Shown in pieces: positions 40,900 through 49,730 of a DNA stretch of 64,000 nt. The stretch is from Litorimonas sp963972195 (GTDB taxonomy: Bacteria; Pseudomonadota; Alphaproteobacteria; Caulobacterales; Maricaulaceae): assembly GCA_963972195.1 (NCBI GenBank), contig CAXATH010000010.1, positions 1-64,000 on the forward strand. Direction: 5' to 3'. How positions within the stretch are numbered: the first letter of the stretch is position 1; every line of letters begins with the position of its first letter. The notes beneath the pieces are model-generated. The model ran no database searches, was not told the DNA's origin, and worked only from the letters and a program-made list of their open reading frames with translations. A program made the position numbers and the translations under genes.

Positions 40900-41138
40900 G
40901 CAATAATGTCCGGCGTCAGTTGGTTTTCCAGATAAACGATCTGATCTTTCATCGAGAGTTTGATTTTCTTCATTCGGCGGAGCTTGAGCATATCGGCAAC
41001 GCCGTTTTCGGATAAAGCTCTTATTTCGTCATCTATACGTCGATGTTCCGATCGCAGCCTTTCAAGCAGACCTATAAGCTCAGACGGCGTTGGTTCTGGC
41101 GTTTCATCATTATTGGCGTCTGGAGTCTCGTTTGACAT
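40896..41138 (-). CDS. DUF465 (YdcH-like) protein, first copy
   Basis: An 80-aa protein with an acidic, Pro-rich N-terminus (DANNDETPEPTPSE) and the DUF465 helical hairpin: LERLRSEHRRIDDEIRAL, then LKLRRMKKIKLSMKDQIVYLE. Function unknown. It is divergent from a second DUF465 gene 137 bases away. Confidence 0.82.
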   Translation of the reverse strand: MSNETPDANNDETPEPTPSELIGLLERLRSEHRRIDDEIRALSENGVADMLKLRRMKKIKLSMKDQIVYLENQLTPDIIA

Positions 41139-41275
41139 CGGAGTTTAATAAAGCGTCTGGCGATAAGGAGCAAGCTGAACAGGGTTTAATCTCAAAATTT
41201 CAATTCGATTAAGACTCAAGCAAAGTTTTGTGCTATAAGGTTAAGGCTTAAGTCACCTAACCTAAGGAGATGTGA

Positions 41276-41449
41276 ATGGCATTATCAGCGCATTTGACCC
41301 AACTTAATTCGAAACACGCCTCACTGGAGCAGAAAATACAGGCTGAAATGCGAAGTCCCATGCCTGACCATTTACTCATCTCGCAGCTAAAAAAACAAAA
41401 ACTGCACATCAAAGACGAGATTTCCGAAAAAGAAGTTCTCGCGTCTTAA
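41276..41449 (+). CDS. DUF465 (YdcH-like) protein, second copy
   Basis: A 57-aa protein: MALSAHLTQLNSKHASLEQK, then MPDHLLISQLKKQKLHIKDE, the DUF465 two-helix pattern. AAGGAG sits 6-11 bases before the ATG and an intrinsic terminator follows, so it is a separate monocistronic gene. In alphaproteobacteria DUF465 genes often come in pairs near purEK. Confidence 0.85.
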   Translation: MALSAHLTQLNSKHASLEQKIQAEMRSPMPDHLLISQLKKQKLHIKDEISEKEVLAS

Positions 41450-41474
41450 ACTTCAAAAATTTAGTGTTATACGG

Positions 41475-41501
41475 GCTCACCCTGACGGGGTGAGCTTTTT
41501 T
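41475..41501 (+). terminator. Intrinsic terminator of the second DUF465 gene
   Basis: GCTCACCC (41475-41482) pairs with GGGTGAGC (41488-41495) over a 5-base loop, followed by six T residues. Confidence 0.88.
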
Positions 41502-41537
41502 ATTGGGCCCAAATGAGCGTTTTCACTAGGAGAAATT

Positions 41538-42347
41538 ATGTCGGACCAGGTATTTATCGTGACAGGCGCTGCACGCGGGATTGGTTTTGCCTGCGCCCAG
41601 AGATTGGTACAAGATGGCCACCGCGTTGTTCTCGCAGATATGGATACGGACCAGGGCTATCGCGCCGGCGAAGAACTGGCGGAAGGGACTGATCGAGCCG
41701 TTTTTGTCGAATGTGATGTCTCTGATAAATTACAGGTTCACAATCTGATCGCCGAAACCATCGGGGCTTTTGGCCGAATTGATGGTCTGATTAATAATGC
41801 GGGCATCGCCGTTAAAGGCGGGGCGCTGGATATGAGCGTGGAAGATTTTGACCGGAATTTAGCGGTTAACCTTCGCGGCGCGTTTTTAGTGTCCAAGGCT
41901 GTGGCCAAACATATGGTCAGAGAAATTGAGGACCGCGATGACCGCTCGCATTTATCCGACCGGCCATATGCCATCGTTAATATGTCTTCGATCAATGATA
42001 CCGTCGCCATCCCGGATTATATTGCCTATACGGTGTCCAAGGGCGGAATGCTTCAAATGACGCGGGCCATGGCGCTGGAACTTGCGCCCTACGGGATTCG
42101 GGTTAATGCCATCGGGCCGGGATCGGTCAAAACCGATATGCTGGACGGCGTGGTCGGCGACGAGGATGCGATGGAAAAGATCGCGGCGCGGACGCCCTTA
42201 GGCCGAGTGGCGCTCCCAGATGAAGTCGCAAGTGTTGCGTCTTTCCTTTTGTCCGAAGATGCCAGCTACATCACCGGACAGTGTATCTATGTTGATGGCG
42301 GCCGCCTGGCCCTGAACTACACGATGGAAAAAAAGACGTCTATCTAA
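41538..42347 (+). CDS. Classical SDR-family oxidoreductase
   Basis: A 269-aa NAD(P)-dependent short-chain dehydrogenase. Cofactor loop TGAARGIGFA near the N-terminus, ADMDTD after the second strand (suggesting NAD preference), NNAG at about 91-94, catalytic Ser in NMSSIND and Tyr/Lys in YTVSK. The C-terminal GPGSVKTDM and YITGQCIYVDGG are standard. AGGAGAAATT precedes the ATG. Substrate unknown. Confidence 0.92.
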   Translation: MSDQVFIVTGAARGIGFACAQRLVQDGHRVVLADMDTDQGYRAGEELAEGTDRAVFVECDVSDKLQVHNLIAETIGAFGRIDGLINNAGIAVKGGALDMSVEDFDRNLAVNLRGAFLVSKAVAKHMVREIEDRDDRSHLSDRPYAIVNMSSINDTVAIPDYIAYTVSKGGMLQMTRAMALELAPYGIRVNAIGPGSVKTDMLDGVVGDEDAMEKIAARTPLGRVALPDEVASVASFLLSEDASYITGQCIYVDGGRLALNYTMEKKTSI

Positions 42348-42355
42348 CGGTTCTT

Positions 42356-43006
42356 TCATTTCCTCGGTTTGGTGGTCCCGAAAACCTTCCGCCAGCCCCG
42401 GCCAATGGCGGAGCCGCGTTTGGAGAGAGCCTCGCCGGCTTCGTCAAACTCTTCCCCAATCCTGTCTGTAATCGGATCGACATTCTTCGTCTTCCAGCGA
42501 TTTACCAGGCGGAGAATCCAAAATACGATAAGCGCCACCAATCCCAAAAAGACGATATTAAACCAGGGGATAAGGAGCGCGTCCGGTCCGCTGACCTTTT
42601 TGATGGAGGTCGCATTCGGGAAAATTGAGAACAGCTTTATCCGCCATCCATAATGGCGAACCGCCACCCACTGGTCTTTGTCTCTCGCGAGATTGGCGGC
42701 GTTGCCGGACACGTCGCTGCTGTCGAATTTGAAATAGGGCGGAAAAGACCAGCCCGTATCTTCGTTCCTATAGGTCATGGATTTTCCGTTTTTCTTGACC
42801 GTATAAATAAAACGAACGTCGCGCGTCATTTGTGTATTGGTGCCGACATCCGGTCGATCCCAGAAAGGAGAGACATCGGAGATATCCATCCGTTTCACAT
42901 CTGTGTCGACAATCTGAACGATGTCCCGATCGGGCAGGTAATAATGCGCCAAAGTTGCAATAAGGATGAAAGCCAAAAAGGCAAAGACCCACTTAACTGC
43001 TTTCAT
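42356..43006 (-). CDS. DUF1523 membrane protein, last gene of the seven-gene operon
   Basis: A 216-aa protein with an N-terminal helix (4-24), an extracytoplasmic domain (about 25-140; DRDIVQIVDTDVKRMD, WSFPPYFKFDSSD) and a second helix (about 148-168) before a basic cytoplasmic tail. These fit DUF1523, an uncharacterised proteobacterial family. It is 30 bases downstream of the small membrane protein gene on the same strand. Confidence 0.8.
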   Translation of the reverse strand: MKAVKWVFAFLAFILIATLAHYYLPDRDIVQIVDTDVKRMDISDVSPFWDRPDVGTNTQMTRDVRFIYTVKKNGKSMTYRNEDTGWSFPPYFKFDSSDVSGNAANLARDKDQWVAVRHYGWRIKLFSIFPNATSIKKVSGPDALLIPWFNIVFLGLVALIVFWILRLVNRWKTKNVDPITDRIGEEFDEAGEALSKRGSAIGRGWRKVFGTTKPRK

Positions 43007-43036
43007 AATAGTCTCCCGCTTTTATCTGACCGAAAT

Positions 43037-43303
43037 TTATCCATATTGCGCCAGCCAAATGAGAAGGCACGCGAGCGCAAGGGGAATGAAATAAACGCCC
43101 AGCAACATTTTGGGCCGAAGCGATCGATTATATTTGCGCAGACCCCGCTCGACAAAATCTTGCTGGCTCTCGACGTCACTTTGTTTGTGATACTCACTGC
43201 GCAGTCTCTGCCGCTGCCGCAGATTGGCCGTGACACTCAAAACGGCATAGACCGCGCTGAGAATGGCGAAAATAATGACGATATTTCTTATCCAAGGAAT
43301 CAC
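43037..43303 (-). CDS. Small two-helix membrane protein
   Basis: An 88-aa protein, not assigned to a family. Helices at about 5-23 and 66-84 flank a charged cytoplasmic loop (RQRQRLRSEYHKQSDVESQQ) that could form a short coiled coil. Two bases separate it from the preceding 482-aa gene, so it belongs to the same operon. Confidence 0.72.
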   Translation of the reverse strand: MIPWIRNIVIIFAILSAVYAVLSVTANLRQRQRLRSEYHKQSDVESQQDFVERGLRKYNRSLRPKMLLGVYFIPLALACLLIWLAQYG

Positions 43304-43305
43304 GC

Positions 43306-44754
43306 TTAATCTCTCTTACTCTTTTTTGACTTCCGGAAATTTTTCTTGCGGTAATCCTTATAAAGTTCGCGAAAGTCCTCTTCTTTTTCATTATGGGGTT
43401 TGAGTTTGTACAGGCCGTCTTTCACTTCGGCTTTGCCCCAGGGATTTGTAAATTCCGTCTTTGATTCCGGCTCTGGTTCTTCCATAGCGGGCTCATCGCC
43501 GAACAAAGCTTCCCGCGCGCCGACTTTATCCATGGCATATTCCTGCGCCAGAAAGTCCGAGACATATTCCTTTTTCGAGTCCGACCACCCGCGATAGGCG
43601 TCATAGAAAAGAGGTTTATGGCAGATAAAGAGCTGCCGGAAGTCAAGGCGCGACAGATCAGATAAAAGCATATTGACCAGATCCCGATCCTTATGCTGAC
43701 TGGACCGCAGGCAGTAAAAAAACGCCGGATGGTCGGGGCCGAGCTTTGGCGCGCGTCCGCCATGGCTGGCCCAGCGCCAGACATCCATCAGGCCGTGAAA
43801 CTCCTCCGGCATATTTTCGCCGTAGCGGCGCTCTAACTGGCGAATATTCTGCCGCGTTAATCCGCTCAGATCCTGCCCCTGTTCGGCGGCAACGGTCAGC
43901 GTTATAAAGTCGATCTTCTGTTTGATAATCGCAGCTGTCGAATGGTTGGGTTTTTGCACAATCAGTTCGGAAAGATCTTCATCGCGGAGAAAATCGGCAA
44001 TCGCCTCCCGGTCTTCAAAAGTCAGGATTTGCTCGATGTTTAAATCCTCCAAACCCTCTATCTTTTCCCGCGCGATAACAGTCGGGGTGTCTGCGTCGCG
44101 GAAAATATATATGCCGCCGAAATGACCGGTATAATAATTCCCCTGAACATAGACCTTGTTTTCCAGAGTGACCGGATTTCGGTGAATATTTCCCGTGCGT
44201 TTGGCCAGCTCTATCATTTGCGCGATTAAAACATCATCCCACCACGCGTCGTCTTCGGACATGAACCGGTCGATCTGTTCAGACAGTTGATGGGCTTCCG
44301 CCACATGTTCTTGAATGGTATCAGCCTCGATCTCGACCCGATTGATATTCAGCAGGTCAGCGGGCGAGGACATATGAAAGACGGAATTCATCAATTCTCC
44401 GGCCACAGCCTCCCGCGCGGTCAGGGCAAAAAGCTGGTTTTCATTTTCCTGAATATAGCGCCGCAGGATAGAGCGGGAGGTCGAAAATTGAGAGCCGAGG
44501 AGCGGCGCTTTCATCTGCTCCGTGCTGAGCAGGATGAACATCTGATTACATCCTTTAGGGTTGAGATAGAGCGTATCGCCAAACTCATCCCCGATTTCGG
44601 GCGAATAGCCGACCATATCAATATGAAATTCCGTCAGCGTCGTCTCTCGGTCAATAAGATGTTTCAAGGCGCGGTTATAACGCTCCACCAGAACCGGCGA
44701 GCTCACCTTGATAAGGTTGCCAAACATCAACCCTTTTTTGACGAGACGCATCAT
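43306..44754 (-). CDS. 482-aa conserved-looking protein of the AAA+/coiled-coil operon
   Basis: I do not recognise this protein. It is soluble, acidic in the middle and very basic at the end (DYRKKNFRKSKKSKR). The N-terminal 200 residues look alpha/beta (LIKVSSPVLVERYNRALKHL, LNPKGCNQMFILLS), the middle is helical, and FRQLFICHKPLFYDAYRGW is a distinctive late motif. It overlaps the gene before it by 4 bases (ATGA). Its fixed place behind an AAA+ ATPase suggests a partner or substrate adaptor; that is inference. Confidence 0.72.
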   Translation of the reverse strand: MMRLVKKGLMFGNLIKVSSPVLVERYNRALKHLIDRETTLTEFHIDMVGYSPEIGDEFGDTLYLNPKGCNQMFILLSTEQMKAPLLGSQFSTSRSILRRYIQENENQLFALTAREAVAGELMNSVFHMSSPADLLNINRVEIEADTIQEHVAEAHQLSEQIDRFMSEDDAWWDDVLIAQMIELAKRTGNIHRNPVTLENKVYVQGNYYTGHFGGIYIFRDADTPTVIAREKIEGLEDLNIEQILTFEDREAIADFLRDEDLSELIVQKPNHSTAAIIKQKIDFITLTVAAEQGQDLSGLTRQNIRQLERRYGENMPEEFHGLMDVWRWASHGGRAPKLGPDHPAFFYCLRSSQHKDRDLVNMLLSDLSRLDFRQLFICHKPLFYDAYRGWSDSKKEYVSDFLAQEYAMDKVGAREALFGDEPAMEEPEPESKTEFTNPWGKAEVKDGLYKLKPHNEKEEDFRELYKDYRKKNFRKSKKSKRD

Positions 44755-45395
44755 TTGCGTTGTTCCAAATACTGCTTTAGATGGTCATTAAATTCCGTAA
44801 AACGATGTTGAAGCAACGTAGAAAACTCGTCTCCAGATGGATTAAATTGCAAAGCTCTGCCTTGACTTGCCTTAATCATTTCGTTCCATTTTACGGATGT
44901 AGAGTTTGGATAACGAGCAATGTAACATCTACAATTAGCGGCGTACATTAGTTCTGAAAGCAACGCGTTCGTATCAAAAAAGGATTGCGTAATGTCTCCT
45001 CCCCAGACATGGATCGCTTCTTGACCTTTAGCATCAAACTTGAGTCTCTCTTTTTTAACTTCTTGAAGTTGGGAGAATAAATCATCAGATATGCTTATGA
45101 GTTCAATATCTTTAGATTCTGATGTTAAACGCAGCCCTTTATGAAGAGTTTCAAGACTAGTGGAGCGGATTGCTGAAGTCATTATCAAGTTCAATGCTTT
45201 AGTTTTCACGCATATAGATGACGTTAACAACTCTTTTGCTAAATCATGGTTGAACTTCCAAACCTGCTGTTCCTTCCAGTTTTTTAGGCCATGCCATGCT
45301 ATCCAAGCTGTAAAGATAGCTGATGCCGCGATTACATAATTGCGAATAATTTCGGCCCAATCTTTGGCAGATATTCCAAATAAAATATCATTCAT
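44751..45395 (-). CDS. Single-pass membrane protein inside the AAA+ operon
   Basis: A 214-aa protein with one N-terminal helix (about 18-36, IRNYVIAASAIFTAWIAWHGL) and a cytoplasmic helical domain (WKFNHDLAKELLTSS, LHKGLRLTSESKDIELISISD). No family recognised. The overall look, N-terminal anchor followed by a helical domain over residues 40-210, resembles many phage-defence or mobile-element cargo proteins. It overlaps both neighbours by 4 bases (ATGA on each side) yet is markedly AT-richer than they are, which suggests that it was inserted precisely into an older operon. Confidence 0.7.
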   Translation of the reverse strand: MNDILFGISAKDWAEIIRNYVIAASAIFTAWIAWHGLKNWKEQQVWKFNHDLAKELLTSSICVKTKALNLIMTSAIRSTSLETLHKGLRLTSESKDIELISISDDLFSQLQEVKKERLKFDAKGQEAIHVWGGDITQSFFDTNALLSELMYAANCRCYIARYPNSTSVKWNEMIKASQGRALQFNPSGDEFSTLLQHRFTEFNDHLKQYLEQRK

Positions 45396-47344
45396 CCCTT
45401 CTCCCCCAAATACCGCTTCTTCGCCTCTTCCTGCCGCCCATAGTCCCGCACCATATTCTCAATCGCGATTTCATCTGACTTATCGGCGTACCGGAATTCG
45501 GAATCGGCGTAGCGGTTGATTTCCTGAATGACCATCTCGACCGTGATGGGCTGTGAGAGGTCGGCGATCATTTTTTTCTTGGTGTCATAATCTTTGGTCA
45601 GGAAGAGATCGGGTTTTTCCATCCATTCATCGGGGAGTTCGAAATCCATGGCGCGGACTTTGACCGCGTCGGTGATATTTTTAATCGCGCGTCCGGTGAA
45701 GCGGGAATCCGCTTCCTGGATGCCCTTCAAATAGGTGCCGAGTTTGGCAATGGTGTCGAGCTTGCCGATGTCCCTGGAGACTTTGTCATAGACCTCAACC
45801 AGGCCGTCTTCTTTCGGACGAGCATAGCTGTCATAGCTCGCGGCGACGGCTTTTTTAATTTGCTGCGCAGCGAAGAGGTCATGTTTGCCGACGGGAATAT
45901 CGTGGTTCTTGCCCATTAAGAGATGCAGAATGTCGATATAGTCCTCTCGCGTTTGCGGTCCGTCCACCAGGAACCTCGCGCCCGCGCGTTGGCGCAGCGC
46001 GTCATCCACATTTTCAGGATAGTTGGAGAACATGCCAAAGGTGCAATTGCCGCGCATCACCGTATTTGCGCCTGCAAAGCTTTCCATCAACACGGCGGTG
46101 ATTTCGAGCTGTCCGGCAGAGGACTGGCGATCGCCGCGTTTGCCTGCGAGCTGGTCAATATCGTCTATCGTGCCAAAGCCGATGACATTGGGGTCAATCA
46201 CATTATTGATAAAGGCCTTGGCGTTTTGCGCGGATTTCCCCTGATAGCTGTCGATCGAGTCGGTGGACAGGTTCTGATAGCGGAAGGCATAGCCTGCATT
46301 GGCGCAATATTCGGAAATTAATCCCGCCATCATCTGGATGAGGGTGGTCTTCCCCGTTCCCGGCGCGCCGTCACCCATAAAGGTAAAGATAAACCCGCCG
46401 AGCTCGGCAAAGGGATTTAACTTCCGCTCAAAATCATAGGCCATGAGCATTTTGGACAGCTTCATCGCCTGATATTTCGCGATATGGTTGCCGACCACCT
46501 CATGCGGCTTTTTAAACGTCATGGTCAGCTTGGAGCTTTGCGCGCGGGCAAAAGGCGTAAAGCCGTTAATGTCGAAATTATCCTCTTCTACGCGGTAGCT
46601 GACAGAGGTAAAAGGTTTCAAGCGGGGCAGGTTTGCGGCGCGCAGGGCAACCTTGTCCATCAGCTTTTCCAGGAACGCCGTAACAACGGGCAGGAGCTTG
46701 TCCTCACTGTCCGCAAACAGCGCAATGTCCTGATCTAGCTCCCACAATGCGCCGGTCAGGGCGAGCTGCGCATTATCCGTCAGCACTTCTTCGACGTCCC
46801 CGATTTCGACAGTCAGATCCGAGCCGTCCGCATGAGCCGAAGCAAGGAGAAAACTCGCCATATTGGCAAAGACATGCAGGCTGATAACGGCGGAGGCGGC
46901 GAGGCCCTCGCTGAAGTCTGCCTGTTTGCCGGAAGAAAGCTTGCCTTCAAGATTGTCCTTCATGAGGGCAGAGAGACCCGTCTGCTCGGCATATTGATCC
47001 GAGACGAGCAAGCCTGTCGCGAGAGCGCGGCGCAAGGCCTGGAGGATATGCGCCTGACGCGGGCTGACCAGATTGTCTCCGTCATCGGCCTCTTCGATAC
47101 GGGCGATGAGGTGAACGCCTTCGGGCCGGGCCGTGGACTGGGTGACAAGACCGGGGGTCGTGGAGCGGAACCGGCGGCGCGTGCCGATACCGGGGGAGCG
47201 TTCCTTGGCGCCGGAGGATTTGACGGTCTGCTTTTTGGCGAGGCGGGGCGTATGGTCAAAGCCGTTTAAAAGCTGCTCTGCCGCCGCGTATTTTTCGCGG
47301 ATAAGCTCTTCTTTTAATTCCATCAAATTTCCGGAGTCAGACAT
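45392..47344 (-). CDS. AAA+ ATPase of the seven-gene operon
   Basis: A 650-aa ATPase. A long N-terminal region (1-300), partly helical and basic near 50-75, precedes an AAA+ module: Walker A GDGAPGTGKT (324-333), Walker B region GFGTIDDID (389-397), sensor 1 Asn441 in MFSNYPE, Arg-finger candidates in ALRQRAGARF (451-457) and a sensor 2-like FTGRAIKNI. All motifs of an active ring ATPase are present. I cannot place it in a named clade; the N-terminal region is not familiar. It probably remodels a protein or membrane complex made of the neighbouring products. Confidence 0.85.
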   Translation of the reverse strand: MSDSGNLMELKEELIREKYAAAEQLLNGFDHTPRLAKKQTVKSSGAKERSPGIGTRRRFRSTTPGLVTQSTARPEGVHLIARIEEADDGDNLVSPRQAHILQALRRALATGLLVSDQYAEQTGLSALMKDNLEGKLSSGKQADFSEGLAASAVISLHVFANMASFLLASAHADGSDLTVEIGDVEEVLTDNAQLALTGALWELDQDIALFADSEDKLLPVVTAFLEKLMDKVALRAANLPRLKPFTSVSYRVEEDNFDINGFTPFARAQSSKLTMTFKKPHEVVGNHIAKYQAMKLSKMLMAYDFERKLNPFAELGGFIFTFMGDGAPGTGKTTLIQMMAGLISEYCANAGYAFRYQNLSTDSIDSYQGKSAQNAKAFINNVIDPNVIGFGTIDDIDQLAGKRGDRQSSAGQLEITAVLMESFAGANTVMRGNCTFGMFSNYPENVDDALRQRAGARFLVDGPQTREDYIDILHLLMGKNHDIPVGKHDLFAAQQIKKAVAASYDSYARPKEDGLVEVYDKVSRDIGKLDTIAKLGTYLKGIQEADSRFTGRAIKNITDAVKVRAMDFELPDEWMEKPDLFLTKDYDTKKKMIADLSQPITVEMVIQEINRYADSEFRYADKSDEIAIENMVRDYGRQEEAKKRYLGEKG

Positions 47345-47352
47345 TCGGGGTC

Positions 47353-48486
47353 CTAGCTATAACTTAAAATCTTGGTGTTCTCGCCGACGACATATTTGCG
47401 CGTGCCGTCAAAGGCCGAAGAGGCGCGTTCTTCCAGAACCTGAAAGGCCCGGTGGGGTAAAATAACGGCGCGCTGCGTTTGGGTGGTTCCGCTTTCAGCG
47501 CCGCCGCTGAATTTTTCGAGCTTGTAAACCTGCCGTACCGCCGAGCGGAACAGCCCGGTCTTTTCCTTGACCGTGTCCTCGGATAGGAGCGACTCGACCG
47601 TCCAGGCAAGAGCCCAGTCGCTTTCCTCTGCCTGGCTCGCATCGGCCAGAATATCACGTAGCGGGCCATGCTGTTCGGTATAGGCGTGGCTATACATCGG
47701 GCCGAGATGGAAGCGCCGCAGTAATTTCGGATGCAGCGTATCGAAATCGGAATCAAACCCTTTGGCAATCGTCAGGAGTTTCAAACTGGAGACCGCCTGC
47801 GCCATGAGGTGGCTCTGCGCGCGGGGCCAGCGGCGTTCATCATGGGGGAGGGCGCGAGAAGCCGTGTCTTCCAGCTCCATGAGGTAAATGGCCGGCAGAT
47901 TGGTCTGGCTGTCATAGGCGGCCCAGTGAACAAGATAGTGGCGGCGGCCGCTATTCATATCCTTTCCGACCCAAACGATTTGCGGGTGGTTTTGGGTCAG
48001 GAACAAGGTCTCTTCCGCCAGATATTCATAATAGACGCGCTGGCTCATCGCATATTGAAGCTGCGTCGGAGAGGAACGCTCTGTCAGGATATGCTGAATC
48101 ATATCCTTTTTCAGGCGGGTCTGGCTCGGCAGGGATTTCAGATGCTTTTCCGCCTGGGTCGCGTCAGACGCCATTTGCAAGAGTTCGGAAAAGATCGGAA
48201 ACCCGCTTTCGGTTTTATCAATGCTTATGCCGTGGGTTTCCATGCCGCTGACGCGGTGGGCCATCAGGAATTTATAGGACAGAGCGGTAAAACTGTGGGT
48301 CAGAGACTTTAAATAGCTCTGCAGGATTTTGGCCTCTGCTGTTGTAATCAGCTTTTCCTGATTGGAAAGCGCCGCCACATCAGAGAGGTGGCCCATAATG
48401 CGCTCAAATTTCGCGAAATAGCGCCGGGTCGCCCGGGCGCTATCGAGCATTTTATGATCGAATTGCAGGTCTTGAACGACTGACAC
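47353..48486 (-). CDS. 377-aa protein of the AAA+ operon
   Basis: Not recognised. A soluble protein that begins with helical sequence (DHKMLDSARATRRYFAKFER, LSNQEKLITTAEAKILQSYL), then an alpha/beta part with LVHWAAYDSQTNLPAIYLME and RFHLGPMYSHAYTEQHGPL, and ends with a basic beta-rich stretch (AVILPHRAFQVLEER). It is 4 bases after the coiled-coil gene and 8 bases before the AAA+ gene. Confidence 0.72.
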   Translation of the reverse strand: MSVVQDLQFDHKMLDSARATRRYFAKFERIMGHLSDVAALSNQEKLITTAEAKILQSYLKSLTHSFTALSYKFLMAHRVSGMETHGISIDKTESGFPIFSELLQMASDATQAEKHLKSLPSQTRLKKDMIQHILTERSSPTQLQYAMSQRVYYEYLAEETLFLTQNHPQIVWVGKDMNSGRRHYLVHWAAYDSQTNLPAIYLMELEDTASRALPHDERRWPRAQSHLMAQAVSSLKLLTIAKGFDSDFDTLHPKLLRRFHLGPMYSHAYTEQHGPLRDILADASQAEESDWALAWTVESLLSEDTVKEKTGLFRSAVRQVYKLEKFSGGAESGTTQTQRAVILPHRAFQVLEERASSAFDGTRKYVVGENTKILSYS

Positions 48487-48490
48487 TTAT

Positions 48491-49591
48491 CTACTGACCG
48501 CCTGCTGAAAGATCATCCCGGCCATAGGCATTGGCGTCGTGCTTCTCGACAATTTTTTCAAACCGCCGGGCGAATCGTTCGTCCGCCTTGGCTTTTTCTT
48601 CGAGCACTTTGCGGGCAAAGACGATATGGTCTTCATGCGCTTCCATCATTTCAGCCATCTTATTATTCGTGGCTGCGCCAATGGCCGACATGGCAACTTG
48701 TGCTTCTTTATCCGTGGCCACCCCAATTTCGTTGATTTTATGCGCGACGTCTTGTTGTTGCGCCGTTTTCAGGGATTTCGACAAGGCATCATAAAGAATG
48801 ACGCGCTGTTTGGTGTCGGTTTGCAGCTTATTGATGAGCACCATTTGCGTGGCCGCCTGATTTTGCAGGCTGTCCACCCAGGTTTTTCCTTTTTCAATAT
48901 ACCGCTCAAGGGTTTGGGATTCAGCCAGCTTGACCTGCTCCTGCTGAGCAAGGTCATTGTAATTGGCATTTACGGCGGCCAGTTCGCTTTCAAGCTGTGC
49001 GCGCTTCTTGGCGTCCTGCTCGACGGAGAGTTTATTCTCCAGCTCAATAATCTTTGGATCCATTGAGAGAAGTTCGGCCTTGATGTTTTCCAGAGCCGTC
49101 ACGGCGGCTTCGCGGTTCGTCAGCGTCGTGCCGAGATTGGCCTGCACTTGTTCCTTGTGCATGTTCAACTGATTAAGCTGATCCTGCAGCATGGTCTGAA
49201 TGGTGTTGGATTTTGAAATCAGATCCTGCAGCTTATCTTCGATAGAGGCGGTTCTGATCCGCTCCGACCGGAGGGACTCAGCCCGCTGTTTGGAAAAGAT
49301 ACCGACGAATTTTTCCCATCCGGTTCTGTCCCGCATGGCATCGAAATCTTTGGAAAATCCTGAGGTGACGTCGTCGAGGCCCAGAATAAGCTCGGCGATA
49401 TTGGCGTTCATCGTATCCGCATGAGCATGGACATCGTCCAAAGACGCATTTTCGATATCAATCGTGATATCGGAGCCCATTTCCATTTTCTTTCGGGCCC
49501 CTTCTATTTTTGAAGATAGCTCGCTGATTTTAGCTTGGGCTTCTGCGACTTCTTTTTTGGATTGCTCCATTTGGGTCTCGAAGTTGGACAT
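48491..49591 (-). CDS. Long coiled-coil protein, first gene of the AAA+ operon
   Basis: A 366-aa, almost entirely helical protein. Heptads run from about 1-40 and again from 115 to 350 (ISELSSKIEGARKKMEM, IELENKLSVEQDAKKRAQL). A less helical patch GWEKFVGIFSKQRAESLR lies near 90-107. Its size and architecture recall TelA/KlaA 'toxic anion resistance' proteins, but I see no decisive motif. As first gene of the operon it may be the scaffold on which the ATPase acts. Confidence 0.75.
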   Translation of the reverse strand: MSNFETQMEQSKKEVAEAQAKISELSSKIEGARKKMEMGSDITIDIENASLDDVHAHADTMNANIAELILGLDDVTSGFSKDFDAMRDRTGWEKFVGIFSKQRAESLRSERIRTASIEDKLQDLISKSNTIQTMLQDQLNQLNMHKEQVQANLGTTLTNREAAVTALENIKAELLSMDPKIIELENKLSVEQDAKKRAQLESELAAVNANYNDLAQQEQVKLAESQTLERYIEKGKTWVDSLQNQAATQMVLINKLQTDTKQRVILYDALSKSLKTAQQQDVAHKINEIGVATDKEAQVAMSAIGAATNNKMAEMMEAHEDHIVFARKVLEEKAKADERFARRFEKIVEKHDANAYGRDDLSAGGQ

Positions 49592-49730
49592 CGTCTCCCC
49601 TTTCCTTGTGACTGTTCTGTCCTTTAGACATAGGTGGAAACTCAGGATTTACAATCTAAAAAGAGTCGAAAAATCCTCGGCCTTATGGGGGATGTCGTCG
49701 ATTTCCCGTGGAATCATACGGGAAAAGTAA

